From assembly GCF_004353925.1 (NCBI RefSeq), contig NZ_SMOK01000021.1:110762-174761 (forward strand): DNA of 64,000 nucleotides, in the 5' to 3' direction. This document shows positions 7,818 through 15,835 of this stretch, piece by piece. Numbering within the stretch: position 1 is the first letter of the stretch; the number at the start of each line of letters is the position of its first letter. The stretch is from Pseudomonas sp. H9. Lineage in GTDB: Bacteria > Pseudomonadota > Gammaproteobacteria > Pseudomonadales > Pseudomonadaceae. Below the pieces are notes generated by a model that made no database searches, was not told the DNA's origin, and saw only the letters and a program-made list of their open reading frames with translations. The translations under genes and the position numbers were made by a program.

Positions 7818-9451
7818 GCCGGCACCGCCTGCATCCAGCTGTTCTGGTCAACTTCGATCAGACTTGGGCCTTTGCGCTCACACGCCTGACGCAAGGCGTC
7901 ACGCAGTTGCTCGATATTGCCCACCGCTTGGGCTACGCAGCCCAGGGCCTTGGCAACGCCGATGAAATCCGGAGTATGGATGTCTACGCCAACTGGCTCG
8001 ATGGCACGGTTGACCATGTACTTCTTGATTTCTTCGTAGCCTTGGTTGTTCCACAGCAGCACAATCAGCGGCACCTGCGCCTCCGTGGCGCTGGCCAGTT
8101 CCGGCAGGGTGAACTGCAAGCCGCCGTCACCGATCAGGCACACCACCGGGGCGCGGTCTTCAATGGCTTCAGCGCTACCCAACCAGGCGCCCATAGCCGC
8201 CGGCAAGGCGTAGCCCAGGGTGCCATAGCCGGTCGAGGCATTGAACCAGCGGCGAGGCTGATCCATGTCCAGGGTCAGGTTGCCGGTGTATACCGGTTGC
8301 GTCGAGTCACCGACCAGCACCGCGTTCGGCAGGGTTTCGAGCACGGTTTTGAGCATGCGTGTCTGGCTGTGCATCGGCAGATCCCAGTCGGCGAGCAAGC
8401 GTTCACGCAGACGAGCCGCACGGCTTGTGCCCCACTCGGCACCGCGTACCGGTGCAGGCTGCTCGGCCAGAGCGACCAGCAGGGCCTGGGTAGCTACCGT
8501 GGCATCGGCTACCAAGGCCATCTCTGGCGGGTAATTGCGGACGGTCTGATCCGGGTCGATGTCGATGCGCAGCAAGCGCCCCGGGATCTCGAAGCCACCT
8601 TTGAAGGTGACGTCGTAATCGGTCTCGGCCAATTCCGTGCCGATTGCCAGTACCACGTCCGCTTCAGCCACCAGCTCGCGGGTTGCCACCAACGACTGCG
8701 TCGAACCGATCTGCAAAGGATGGTTCGCCGGTACAACGCCCTTGGCATTGATAGTCAGCGCCACCGGTGCCTGCAGGTACTCCGCCAGACGGATCAGTGC
8801 AGCGCTGGCATCGATCGAACCACCACCGGCAAGGATCAGCGGGCGTCGTGCATTGGCCAGCGCGGCGGCCATTGCTGCCACGGGCGCTGGAGCGGCGCCT
8901 GCGCGGGCTATACGGACAGGTGCTGAGGCCAGCAGGTGATCAGCGTCTTCAACCAGCACGTCCAGTGGGATTTCGATGTGCACCGGACGCGGACGCGCGC
9001 CGTCAAACACGGCGAACGCACGGGCCAGTACCATCGGCAGGTCATCAGCGCTCATCAAGGTGTGGGAAAACGCAGCGACACCCGCCACCAGGTTACCTTG
9101 GGCAGGCAATTCATGCAGTTTGCCGCGCCCACCACCCAACTGGTTACGCGACTGTACGCTGGAGATCACCAGCATCGGAATCGAGTCGGCATAGGCCTGC
9201 CCCATGGCCGTGGTGATATTGGTCATCCCCGGGCCGGTAATAATGAAGCACACGCCAGGCTTGCCGCGCGTGCGTGCATAGCCATCAGCCATGAAGCCAG
9301 CGCCTTGCTCATGGCGCGGTGTGATATGACGGATAGAGGAACGTGCCAATCCGCGGTAGAGCTCGACGGTATGCACGCCGGGAATTCCGAAGACATGGTC
9401 TACACCATAACCTTCAAGGAGTTTTACCAGTACTTCACCGCAAGTTGCCAT
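7814..9451 (-). CDS. aruI: ThDP-dependent decarboxylase, 5-guanidino-2-oxopentanoate decarboxylase-like (AruI)
   Basis: The 545-aa enzyme has the three domains of the acetolactate synthase/benzoylformate decarboxylase family. The N-terminal PYR domain carries GIPGVHTVELYRGL and the cofactor-activating glutamate in RHEQGAGF. The C-terminal PP domain has the GDGG...NNQGY motif that binds Mg-ThDP. The N-terminal region strongly resembles, from memory, AruI of P. aeruginosa, which decarboxylates 2-ketoarginine in the arginine transaminase pathway. I chose the ATG at 9451 (MATCGEV); the frame extends upstream without a ribosome site. The downstream aldehyde dehydrogenase overlaps its stop. The partner arginine:pyruvate aminotransferase is not in the window. 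Divergent from a LysR-type gene that probably controls it. Confidence 0.75.
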   Translation of the reverse strand: MATCGEVLVKLLEGYGVDHVFGIPGVHTVELYRGLARSSIRHITPRHEQGAGFMADGYARTRGKPGVCFIITGPGMTNITTAMGQAYADSIPMLVISSVQSRNQLGGGRGKLHELPAQGNLVAGVAAFSHTLMSADDLPMVLARAFAVFDGARPRPVHIEIPLDVLVEDADHLLASAPVRIARAGAAPAPVAAMAAALANARRPLILAGGGSIDASAALIRLAEYLQAPVALTINAKGVVPANHPLQIGSTQSLVATRELVAEADVVLAIGTELAETDYDVTFKGGFEIPGRLLRIDIDPDQTVRNYPPEMALVADATVATQALLVALAEQPAPVRGAEWGTSRAARLRERLLADWDLPMHSQTRMLKTVLETLPNAVLVGDSTQPVYTGNLTLDMDQPRRWFNASTGYGTLGYALPAAMGAWLGSAEAIEDRAPVVCLIGDGGLQFTLPELASATEAQVPLIVLLWNNQGYEEIKKYMVNRAIEPVGVDIHTPDFIGVAKALGCVAQAVGNIEQLRDALRQACERKGPSLIEVDQNSWMQAVPA

Positions 9452-9459
9452 GTTCGTCT

Positions 9460-9484
9460 GCCTGTTATTGTGCTGAAAACAGGC
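9460..9484. promoter_or_regulatory. LysR-type inverted repeat (T-N11-A) at the decarboxylase start
   Basis: Perfect 7-bp arms GCCTGTT and AACAGGC are separated by 11 bases, matching the T-N11-A plan of LysR-type sites, in the divergent region between the ThDP decarboxylase and LysR genes. The decarboxylase ribosome site lies in one arm, 8-9 bases before its ATG, so the same bases could also form an mRNA hairpin. Confidence 0.5.
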
Positions 9485-9565
9485 TTTATTGGACCGCTGC
9501 CTCGCTACCGGCACAATGCAAAAAAGCTCATACTAGCCATGTCTACAGATCATGGCTCAAACCCA

Positions 9566-10465
9566 ATGAAACGCCTGCCGCCACTTCCCGCCCTGCACAC
9601 ATTTCTGGTCACTGCCCAGTGCTGCAACTTCACCCGTGCGGCGCAGTTGCTGCACATCACCCAAGGAGCGGTGAGTCGGCAGATTGCCGGGCTTGAAGAG
9701 CATCTCGGCTATCCGCTGTTCCTGCGCCAGGCTCGCGGCCTGAGCCTGACCCGCGAAGGCCAGGATTGGCTGCCACGGATACAGCAGGTGTTCGCCTTGA
9801 TTGAGGAAGGTGTACAGCAGGTCGGCGCACGCAGCGCCACCTTGCAACTCAAGGCACCGACCTGTGTGATGCGCTGGTTGTTACCGCGCTTGATGGAATG
9901 GCAGGCGTTGCGCCCGGACGTCCCGGTAGAACTCACCACTACCGTGCAGCATGGCGTGGACTTCCGCCGCGAAGCGTTCGATGCCGCAGTGGTGTATGGC
10001 GCGGCCCCCAATCATGGTTTACACACGCTCAAATTGTTTGACGAGCAACTTACGCCCGTCTGTGCCCCACAATTGCTGAGCGGCCCTGTGCCTTTGCGGA
10101 CGCTGGCGGACCTTGAGCAACACATGTTGCTGCACCCGACCCGTGACCAACTCGACTGGAGCGTCTGGCTCAGTGCAGCCGGTGCCAGTCTGCCCCGACA
10201 AGGCAAAAGTCAGCATTTCGAGACGCTGGACATGGCCATGTCGATGGCCTCGCAAGGCACCGGGGTGGCGATCGGTGACTGGTCGCTGATCGGCGATGAC
10301 CTGGCTTGCGGGCGCCTGGTCACCCCCTTCCCGCTCAAGGTCAATACTGGCAAGGCCTATTACTTGGTCTGGCCGCAGGGTTCAGGTTCATCAAACTTGC
10401 AGGAATTGCTCACCTGGCTGCAGCAGCGGGCTGTAGGAGCGGGCTTGCCCCGCGATGCGATATGA
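9566..10465 (+). CDS. LysR-family regulator ending in REP-encoded residues
   Basis: The 299-aa protein has an N-terminal winged helix (MKRLPPLPALHTFLVTAQ, then FTRAAQLLHITQGAVSRQIA) followed by a LysR substrate-binding domain. Its form is that of the GcvA-like branch. I favour the ATG at 9566, which gives the usual family start; 9539 is possible, and neither has a strong ribosome site. The reading frame runs into REP locus 3, and the last residues (GAGLPRDAI) are encoded by the REP element, which also provides the stop. The divergent position next to the decarboxylase/dehydrogenase pair and the T-N11-A site between them suggest it regulates that pair. The effector is unknown. Confidence 0.85.
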   Translation: MKRLPPLPALHTFLVTAQCCNFTRAAQLLHITQGAVSRQIAGLEEHLGYPLFLRQARGLSLTREGQDWLPRIQQVFALIEEGVQQVGARSATLQLKAPTCVMRWLLPRLMEWQALRPDVPVELTTTVQHGVDFRREAFDAAVVYGAAPNHGLHTLKLFDEQLTPVCAPQLLSGPVPLRTLADLEQHMLLHPTRDQLDWSVWLSAAGASLPRQGKSQHFETLDMAMSMASQGTGVAIGDWSLIGDDLACGRLVTPFPLKVNTGKAYYLVWPQGSGSSNLQELLTWLQQRAVGAGLPRDAI

Positions 10466-10503
10466 CTGGTACACCGCTATCGCGGGGCAAGCCCGCTCCT
10501 ACA
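10432..10503. repeat. REP pair, locus 3, overlapping a coding 3' end
   Basis: Two inverted REP copies (TGTAGGAGC...GCTCCTACA type ends) lie between convergent genes. The left copy is translated as the C-terminus of the LysR gene, and the right copy ends 10 bases from the stop of the next gene. Confidence 0.95.
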
Positions 10504-10512
10504 GGAAGTCGG

Positions 10513-11127
10513 TCAGTAGCCGACAGTGAAGCGCTGGCGTGAATGCGCCGGTTTTTCCACCTCGTCGAGCATGGCGATGGCGTAGTCGGCAAAGGTAATC
10601 CAGCTCTTGCCATCGGTGCCGATCAGCAGATGGTCCTTACCGGCCTGATAGCGGCCAGTGCGTGGCCCCTCAACAAACTCGGCCGACGGTGACAAGAAGG
10701 TCCAATCCAGCTCCTTTTCCTGACGTAAGGTATCGAGGTAATGCCCACCGGCACTGGCCTCGGCTTTGTACGCGTCAGGAAAGTCCGGGCTATCGATCAC
10801 CTTGTGCCCAGACGGCAACAGCAAGCTGCCCGCCCCGCCGACCACCAGCAGACGCTTGATCCCGGCACGCTTCACCGGTTCGATAATCGCCTCAGGCTTG
10901 ATGCTGGAGAAATGTGCCGCGCTGAGCACCACGTCGTGTCCGCTCAGGGCCCGCTCCAGCGCAGCCGCATCACTGACATCCAGCGCAACCGTAGTCACCC
11001 CTTCACGGCCATTCAACTGCGCAGGGTTGCGCGCAATTGCAGTAACGCTGTGGCCACGGCGTAGAGCCTCTTCCAACAACTGGCTACCGGCACGACCCGT
11101 TGCCCCGATGATTGCGATCTTGCTCAT
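10513..11127 (-). CDS. NAD(P)-binding atypical SDR / NmrA-like protein
   Basis: The 204-aa protein opens with a Rossmann dinucleotide-binding motif (IAIIGATGRAGSQ, residues 4-16; GxxGxxG) and an ARNP sequence after the second strand, as in atypical short-chain dehydrogenases of the NmrA/YwnB group. These bind NAD(P) and act as reductases or as redox-sensing proteins. The usual catalytic YxxxK is not obvious. Start ATG at 11127 follows GGAGGT at an ideal distance. The exported metallo-hydrolase gene lies 30 bases upstream on the same strand, so the two are probably one operon under the divergent LysR gene. Confidence 0.85.
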   Translation of the reverse strand: MSKIAIIGATGRAGSQLLEEALRRGHSVTAIARNPAQLNGREGVTTVALDVSDAAALERALSGHDVVLSAAHFSSIKPEAIIEPVKRAGIKRLLVVGGAGSLLLPSGHKVIDSPDFPDAYKAEASAGGHYLDTLRQEKELDWTFLSPSAEFVEGPRTGRYQAGKDHLLIGTDGKSWITFADYAIAMLDEVEKPAHSRQRFTVGY

Positions 11128-11157
11128 GGAATACCTCCAGTCAGGATTGAATGTCAC

Positions 11158-12042
11158 TTACCACTTCATCTCGCCCTTGGCGACCTTGGCACTGAGCTCC
11201 AGTGAGCTTTCGTCACCCAGGGCCGGGTAGCGTTTCTTCATTGCCGCGATCAATTCAGCAGCGTTGCCGGCGCGGGCGGTTTCTTCGTCAAAGGCCCGGA
11301 TGTAGTTCGCCGTGAAGCGCACGGCTTCAAGCGCTTCGCCAGGCTGGCCCAGGTAATGACCAGGCACCACTCTGTTTGGCTTGAACGATGCAATGCGTTG
11401 CAGGGTGGCCAACCAATCGGTGTGTGATTGCGTCGTCTGCGTGTCAGCCATCCACACATGCAGGTTGTCGGCGACCACTACGCCGCCGACCACGGCTTTG
11501 AGGGCTGGAATCCAGACAAAACTGCGGTCCGGTTGCGGGCCATCGAGACCAACGACGTCCAGCGTCTGGCCTTCAAGTTTCAACTGATGACCTTGTAGCA
11601 CCTGCGGCACGATCAGTTTCGCCGGTTTGTCCGCGCCCATTTGCGGCCCCCAGAAGGCCAGCTTGGCGTCCTTGGTTTGTTGGATATGGGCAACAGTCGC
11701 GGCAGAGGCCACGACTTTGGCGTGCGGGTAGGCCTCGGTCAGGGTGTACAGACCGAAGTAGTAATCCGGATCGCCATGGCTGATGTAAATGGTGGTTAGC
11801 TGCTTGCCGCTGCTTCGCAGTTTCGCCAACACCTGTTCGGCCTGCCCTTTACCAAACTGGGCATCGACCAGAATCGCGTCTTTCTCACCGCTGACAATCA
11901 CCGAACTGACCGGGAACAAGGCATTGCTGCCTGGGTTATAGACATCCAGGTGCAACGGCTGCTCGGCGGCGTGCGCTTGAGCCAATACACCTAATGTGGC
12001 CAAAGCCAGTAACAATCCGCGCAGGGAAAATGAACGACGCAT
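11158..12042 (-). CDS. Exported metallo-beta-lactamase-fold hydrolase
   Basis: The 294-aa protein has a signal peptide (about residues 1-25, MRRSFSLRGLLLALATLGVL then AQAHA) and an MBL fold. The metal motif reads SHGDPDYYFG (H89, D91, D93) instead of the usual HxHxDH, so the second and last histidines are replaced. Later metal-ligand regions include PGHYLGQPG. This variant may bind a single metal or have altered chemistry. Start ATG at 12042 is preceded by AGGA. It probably forms an operon with the NAD(P)-binding gene and is divergent from a LysR-type regulator. Substrate unknown; the periplasm is the expected location. Confidence 0.82.
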   Translation of the reverse strand: MRRSFSLRGLLLALATLGVLAQAHAAEQPLHLDVYNPGSNALFPVSSVIVSGEKDAILVDAQFGKGQAEQVLAKLRSSGKQLTTIYISHGDPDYYFGLYTLTEAYPHAKVVASAATVAHIQQTKDAKLAFWGPQMGADKPAKLIVPQVLQGHQLKLEGQTLDVVGLDGPQPDRSFVWIPALKAVVGGVVVADNLHVWMADTQTTQSHTDWLATLQRIASFKPNRVVPGHYLGQPGEALEAVRFTANYIRAFDEETARAGNAAELIAAMKKRYPALGDESSLELSAKVAKGEMKW

Positions 12043-12067
12043 CAAGGCAATTCCTGTGACCGATGAA

Positions 12068-12088
12068 GTGCACACAGCTTAGTTGCAC
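12068..12088. promoter_or_regulatory. Candidate LysR-type operator
   Basis: Inverted arms GTGCA and TGCAC are separated by exactly 11 bases in the 104-bp gap between the divergent metallo-hydrolase and LysR genes. Position and spacing fit a LysR autoregulatory site. The arms are short, so this is tentative. Confidence 0.4.
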
Positions 12089-12146
12089 GAACCAATACAA
12101 AAAATGCGATGCTTGACACTAGTTTGTTTCTAAAAGTGGGCAAATC

Positions 12147-13055
12147 ATGGATCGACTGACTGCCATGCGCGTTTTCGTCAGTGTCGTTGACCTCGGCAGC
12201 CAGTCGGCCGCCGCCGAGCACCTGGACTTGTCGCGCCCTGTGGTGTCCCGTTACCTGGCCGAGTTGGAAGACTGGGTCGGTGCCCGCTTGATGCAACGCA
12301 CCACCCGGCGCTTGAGCCTGACCGCCGCAGGTCAGGAAACACTGCCACGCTGTCGGCAGTTGCTGGAGCTGGCCGGCGACCTGCAACAATCCGTCCGGGC
12401 CCCCGACGAAGCGCCACGCGGCGAACTGCGCATCAGCGTCAGCACCTCGTTTGGCCAGGCACAGCTGATCGATGCTATCGCTGCGTATGTCAAACGCTAC
12501 CCTGGGGTAAAAGTCGATCTGCAAATGCTCGATCGCACTGTCAATCTGGTAGATGAGCGCATCGACCTGGCCATTCGCACCAGCAATGACCTGGACCCCA
12601 ACCTGATCGCCCGCCGCTTGAGCGTGTGTCGCTCGGTCATCTGTGCCTCTCCTGCTTACTTGCGGGAACATCCAATGCCAATGCAGGTTCAGGATCTGGC
12701 GCAGCATAACTGCCTTACGCATTCTTACTTCGGCCGCAACCTCTGGCACTTCGAGGTCGCTGGCGAAACGCACTCGGTGGCGGTGCAAGGCACCATCAGC
12801 GCCAACGAAGCCATGAGCCTGCAACGCGCGGCAATAGCCGGTGCCGGGATTGCCATGCTGCCAACCTATCAGGCCGCCGCAGCCCTGAGCAGTGGCGAAC
12901 TGGTGCGCCTGCTGCCCCAAGCCAAGCCGCAAGAACTCAACCTCAACGCTGTGTACACCTCACGCAAGCACATGCCAGCCACCTTGCGCAGCATGCTCGA
13001 TTTTCTGGCAGAGCGTTTCACTGCAGAACCGCAGTGGGATCGCGGCCTGCTCTAG
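12147..13055 (+). CDS. LysR-family transcriptional regulator
   Basis: This 302-aa protein has a typical LysR layout: winged helix at residues 1-60 (MDRLTAMRVFVSVVDLGS, then AEHLDLSRPVVSRYLAELE) and a periplasmic-binding-protein-like effector domain beginning with GELRISVSTSFGQAQL. It belongs by look to the large CrgA/DsdC-like group with short effector domains. It is divergent from the exported metallo-hydrolase and NAD(P)-binding genes, which are likely targets, with a candidate T-N11-A site between them. The effector is unknown. Confidence 0.88.
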   Translation: MDRLTAMRVFVSVVDLGSQSAAAEHLDLSRPVVSRYLAELEDWVGARLMQRTTRRLSLTAAGQETLPRCRQLLELAGDLQQSVRAPDEAPRGELRISVSTSFGQAQLIDAIAAYVKRYPGVKVDLQMLDRTVNLVDERIDLAIRTSNDLDPNLIARRLSVCRSVICASPAYLREHPMPMQVQDLAQHNCLTHSYFGRNLWHFEVAGETHSVAVQGTISANEAMSLQRAAIAGAGIAMLPTYQAAAALSSGELVRLLPQAKPQELNLNAVYTSRKHMPATLRSMLDFLAERFTAEPQWDRGLL

Positions 13056-13128
13056 TCAAGCGCGCCAGCCAAAGCTGACCTATGCTTTTAATAGCACGTG
13101 TGTGTGCGGGCAGAAGGAGGTGAGCATC

Positions 13129-13302
13129 ATGACCCTCAAATCAAGACGATGTGCTGTGGTCTTTGCCATCGCTGCTGTCCTCGGGCTCTATGGCACTGCC
13201 GCTTACCGGGTCGAAATGGCGCGTCACCAGCCCTATTCGGCAGCCAGTTGCAGCCTCGCCCACTGCGTGCCACACACTGCAACCCTGAGCGCTTTGAGGT
13301 AG
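13129..13302 (+). CDS. Small membrane or exported peptide (57 aa)
   Basis: The ATG at 13129 is preceded by AAGGAGGTG, one of the best Shine-Dalgarno sequences in the window, which is the main reason to call this gene. The product MTLKSRRCAVVFAIAAVLGL... has a positively charged start and one hydrophobic segment (about residues 8-26) that could be a membrane anchor or uncleaved signal. A polar tail with two cysteines follows (SCSLAHC). A hairpin without a T-tract follows the stop (13305-13333). It lies between a LysR gene and a drug exporter on the same strand. I do not recognise the family. Confidence 0.6.
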   Translation: MTLKSRRCAVVFAIAAVLGLYGTAAYRVEMARHQPYSAASCSLAHCVPHTATLSALR

Positions 13303-13338
13303 GCGTCAGTGCAGTAGGAACTGCTGCTGACGCATTAA

Positions 13339-13366
13339 TTGACGCAGACGCTTAGCAAGCTATCGA
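13339..13366 (+). promoter_or_regulatory. Candidate sigma-70 promoter of the MFS exporter
   Basis: TTGACG, a 16-base spacer and TATCGA lie 68-95 bases before the GTG start of the exporter. The spacer and -10 contain TAGCAAGCTA, an inverted repeat that also occurs at the start site of the ttgABC promoter (15741-15750). Confidence 0.5.
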
Positions 13367-13433
13367 GTACACTGACCAGCACTTGCTTCCGCAGCACAAG
13401 CCTGCGGGATAACCCTGCCCTTCGAGCTGGCCC

Positions 13434-14891
13434 GTGACGCAACTCAATACTCCGCAACCGGTCCTGCGCAGCGTGTTGGTTGCGTTGATGCTGGCGATTT
13501 TTCTCGGTGCGCTTGACCAGACGATTGTCGCCGTATCGATGCCGGCGATTTCCGCCCAATTCAATGATGTTGGCCTGCTGGCCTGGGTCATCTCCGGCTA
13601 TATGGTCGCCATGACCGTGGCCGTGCCGATCTACGGCAAGCTGGGCGATTTGTACGGCAGGCGGCGGATGATTCTCACCGGCACCGCCTTGTTCACTTTG
13701 GCATCGCTGTTCTGCGCGCTGGCACAGAACATGGAGCAACTGGTGCTAGCGCGGGTGCTGCAGGGCATTGGTGCTGGCGGTATGGTGTCGGTCAGTCAGG
13801 CGATTATTGGTGACTTTGTGCCGCCGCGTGAGCGCGGCCGCTATCAAGGTTACTTCAGCAGTATGTACGCGCTGGCCAGTGTGGCTGGCCCGGTGCTCGG
13901 TGGTTACCTTACCGAATACCTGTCGTGGCGCTGGGTGTTCTGGCTGAACTTGCCTTTGGGGCTGACCGCCTGGTGGGTAACCCGCCGCGCACTGCGTACG
14001 CTGGTGGTGCCACAGCACCAGGCCCAGGTCGATTACCTGGGGGCGGCATTGTTGATTTTCGGTTTGAGCAGCTTGATGCTGGGCATCACCCTGATCGGTC
14101 AAGGGCACGCCTGGTACTCTTCTGAAGTCACCGCACTGCTGGCCTGTGCGCTGGTAGGGCTAGTGATTTTCGTCCTTCATGAGCGCCGCGCAGCAGAACC
14201 CTTGCTGCCACTCAAGCTGTTCGCCAACCCGGTCGCAACCCTGTGCTGGTGCACGCTGTTCTTCACCAGCTTCCAGGCGATTTCCCTGACCATGCTGATG
14301 CCGCTGCGCTATCAGAGCATCACCGGCGCCGGTGCCGACAGCGCCGCCCTGCACTTGCTGCCATTGGCGATGGGCTTACCGATCGGAGCCTATTGCGGCG
14401 GTCGCCTGACCAGTTTCACCGGGCGCTACAAGCCACAGATTCTGGCTGGTGCCTTGCTCATGCCGTTTACCATCGTCGGCATGGCCTTTACCGCGCCGCA
14501 GTCAGTCTGGCTCAGCGGGCTGTTCATGATCCTCACCGGAATCGCCTCGGGCTTGCAGTTTCCAACCTCACTGGTAGCCACCCAAAGTGCAGTAGAAGCA
14601 AAAGATATCGGTGTAGCCACCAGCACCAGCAACCTGTTCCGTTCGCTGGGGGGCGCGATGGGGGTGGCGTGCATGTCGGCGCTGTTACTGGCCATGCTGC
14701 AGGGCGCAGACCTGAGCCTGACGGCCGATACCCTGCTCGGTAGCCTCAAGGCCGGGGAACCCACTGCGCAAGCGCAGGCACAATTGCTCGACACCTTCCG
14801 CAATCTGTTACTGGGTAGTGCTATGGTGTCGCTGTTCGGTCTGACAGCCGCGTTAGCCTTGCCGGATCGGCAATTACGCGGCCGCATGTAG
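13434..14891 (+). CDS. DHA2-family (EmrB/QacA-like) MFS multidrug exporter
   Basis: The 485-aa protein has about 14 membrane segments. Family motifs are DQTIVAVSMPAI in TM1 (motif D1), GKLGDLYGRRRMI after TM2 (motif A) and a motif C-like glycine/proline-rich SVAGPVLGG in TM5, which marks drug:proton antiporters. It starts at a GTG with a weak ribosome site (GAGCTGG). No EmrA-type membrane fusion partner is adjacent, so it probably works alone in the inner membrane. In P. putida KT2440 an EmrB-type gene sits beside ttgR in the same arrangement, as I remember it. It converges with ttgR, and the spacer between them is only 50 bases. Confidence 0.88.
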   Translation: MTQLNTPQPVLRSVLVALMLAIFLGALDQTIVAVSMPAISAQFNDVGLLAWVISGYMVAMTVAVPIYGKLGDLYGRRRMILTGTALFTLASLFCALAQNMEQLVLARVLQGIGAGGMVSVSQAIIGDFVPPRERGRYQGYFSSMYALASVAGPVLGGYLTEYLSWRWVFWLNLPLGLTAWWVTRRALRTLVVPQHQAQVDYLGAALLIFGLSSLMLGITLIGQGHAWYSSEVTALLACALVGLVIFVLHERRAAEPLLPLKLFANPVATLCWCTLFFTSFQAISLTMLMPLRYQSITGAGADSAALHLLPLAMGLPIGAYCGGRLTSFTGRYKPQILAGALLMPFTIVGMAFTAPQSVWLSGLFMILTGIASGLQFPTSLVATQSAVEAKDIGVATSTSNLFRSLGGAMGVACMSALLLAMLQGADLSLTADTLLGSLKAGEPTAQAQAQLLDTFRNLLLGSAMVSLFGLTAALALPDRQLRGRM

Positions 14892-14941
14892 GTGATTTCC
14901 AAAGGCTGTGGAAACAATTCATCACAAACCTTCACAAAGTC

Positions 14942-15574
14942 TCATTTGCGCAAGGCCGGGCTCAAGCGCAGCATATCCAGCCCGGTATCAACCCAACGCT
15001 CAGCGTCACCCAACAAATCGAAGCTTTCCGGCAGCAGCAACCAACGGCGAATCAGGCCGTCTATATAGGCAAAGATCGCCAGCGCCGCACGCTCGGGATC
15101 GACATCCGCCGGCAATTGCCCGCGATTGACTGCATTGCTCAGCGACAACGCGATATTGGTATGACATTCCACCGTTGAGGTTTGCCGCTGCTGGCGGATC
15201 TCGCACATATCATCGGTGAACTCGCATTTATGATGCAGAATTTCATTGATACGACGGGTTTTCGGATCAAGCACCAGCTGGTGCATCAACTGGACCAACA
15301 GCTTGCGCGTACAGCCAAGCGGATCAACTTCATCTTCGCTTTCGCTGGCTCGGGCCAAGGCGTCCAGCGGCTCGCGCAAGCTTTCGAGCATGGCCTCGAC
15401 CAGTTCGGCCTTGTCGTTGAAGTGCCAGTAAATGGCCCCGCGGGTAACGCCCGCCAGCTTGGCGATATCCGCCAAGGTGGTACGCGCTACCCCGCGCTTA
15501 TAGAAGGCCTTTTCCGCAGCTTCAAGAATCTGGGCGCGGGTTTCCTGGGCTTCTTCTTTGGTTCGACGGACCAT
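14942..15574 (-). CDS. ttgR: TetR-family repressor of the TtgABC efflux pump
   Basis: The 210-aa protein has an N-terminal TetR DNA-binding domain (TTLADIAKLAGVTRGAIYWH, residues about 31-50) and a C-terminal all-helical ligand domain of the TtgR/ArpR/AcrR type. It is divergent from ttgABC with 261 bases between the starts. TtgR is known to bind antibiotics, flavonoids and other plant compounds and to leave its operator when bound. That operator is recognisable at 15704-15741. The gene thus controls the pump and itself. Length and context fit ttgR closely. Confidence 0.95.
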   Translation of the reverse strand: MVRRTKEEAQETRAQILEAAEKAFYKRGVARTTLADIAKLAGVTRGAIYWHFNDKAELVEAMLESLREPLDALARASESEDEVDPLGCTRKLLVQLMHQLVLDPKTRRINEILHHKCEFTDDMCEIRQQRQTSTVECHTNIALSLSNAVNRGQLPADVDPERAALAIFAYIDGLIRRWLLLPESFDLLGDAERWVDTGLDMLRLSPALRK

Positions 15575-15703
15575 GGCAGTACGACCTCATCAAACCCGGG
15601 GACACGTTTGAACACCCGGGAGCTGAGCCGGATCAACCTTTAACAAGTTGTTACCGGCGATAGTAGATTCAAGGCTTGCGGCGGCTTGGAGCATCGTCCG
15701 CAA

Positions 15704-15741
15704 GGTATTTACAAACAACCATGAATGTAAGTATATTCCTT
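15704..15741. promoter_or_regulatory. TtgR operator overlapping the ttgABC promoter
   Basis: The sequence holds the inverted arms TTTACA (15708) and TGTAAG (15726). As I recall it, it matches the published TtgR operator of P. putida almost exactly. It overlaps a clear ttgA promoter: TTACAA at 15709-15714, a 17-base spacer and TATATT at 15732-15737. Repressor binding would therefore block both -35 and -10. Confidence 0.85.
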
Positions 15742-15835
15742 AGCAAGCTATTTATCCACTCGACAACATTTTTTATATTCATACCCTTTCCATTTATTCT
15801 TGAGCGTCTTCAGCTCTTGCGACCCGAGGATCTTC

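Noticed and set aside
8936..9565. An N-terminal extension of the LysR gene reaching back into the decarboxylase gene
   Set aside because: The extension is antisense to the ThDP enzyme; a normal LysR start is at 9566.
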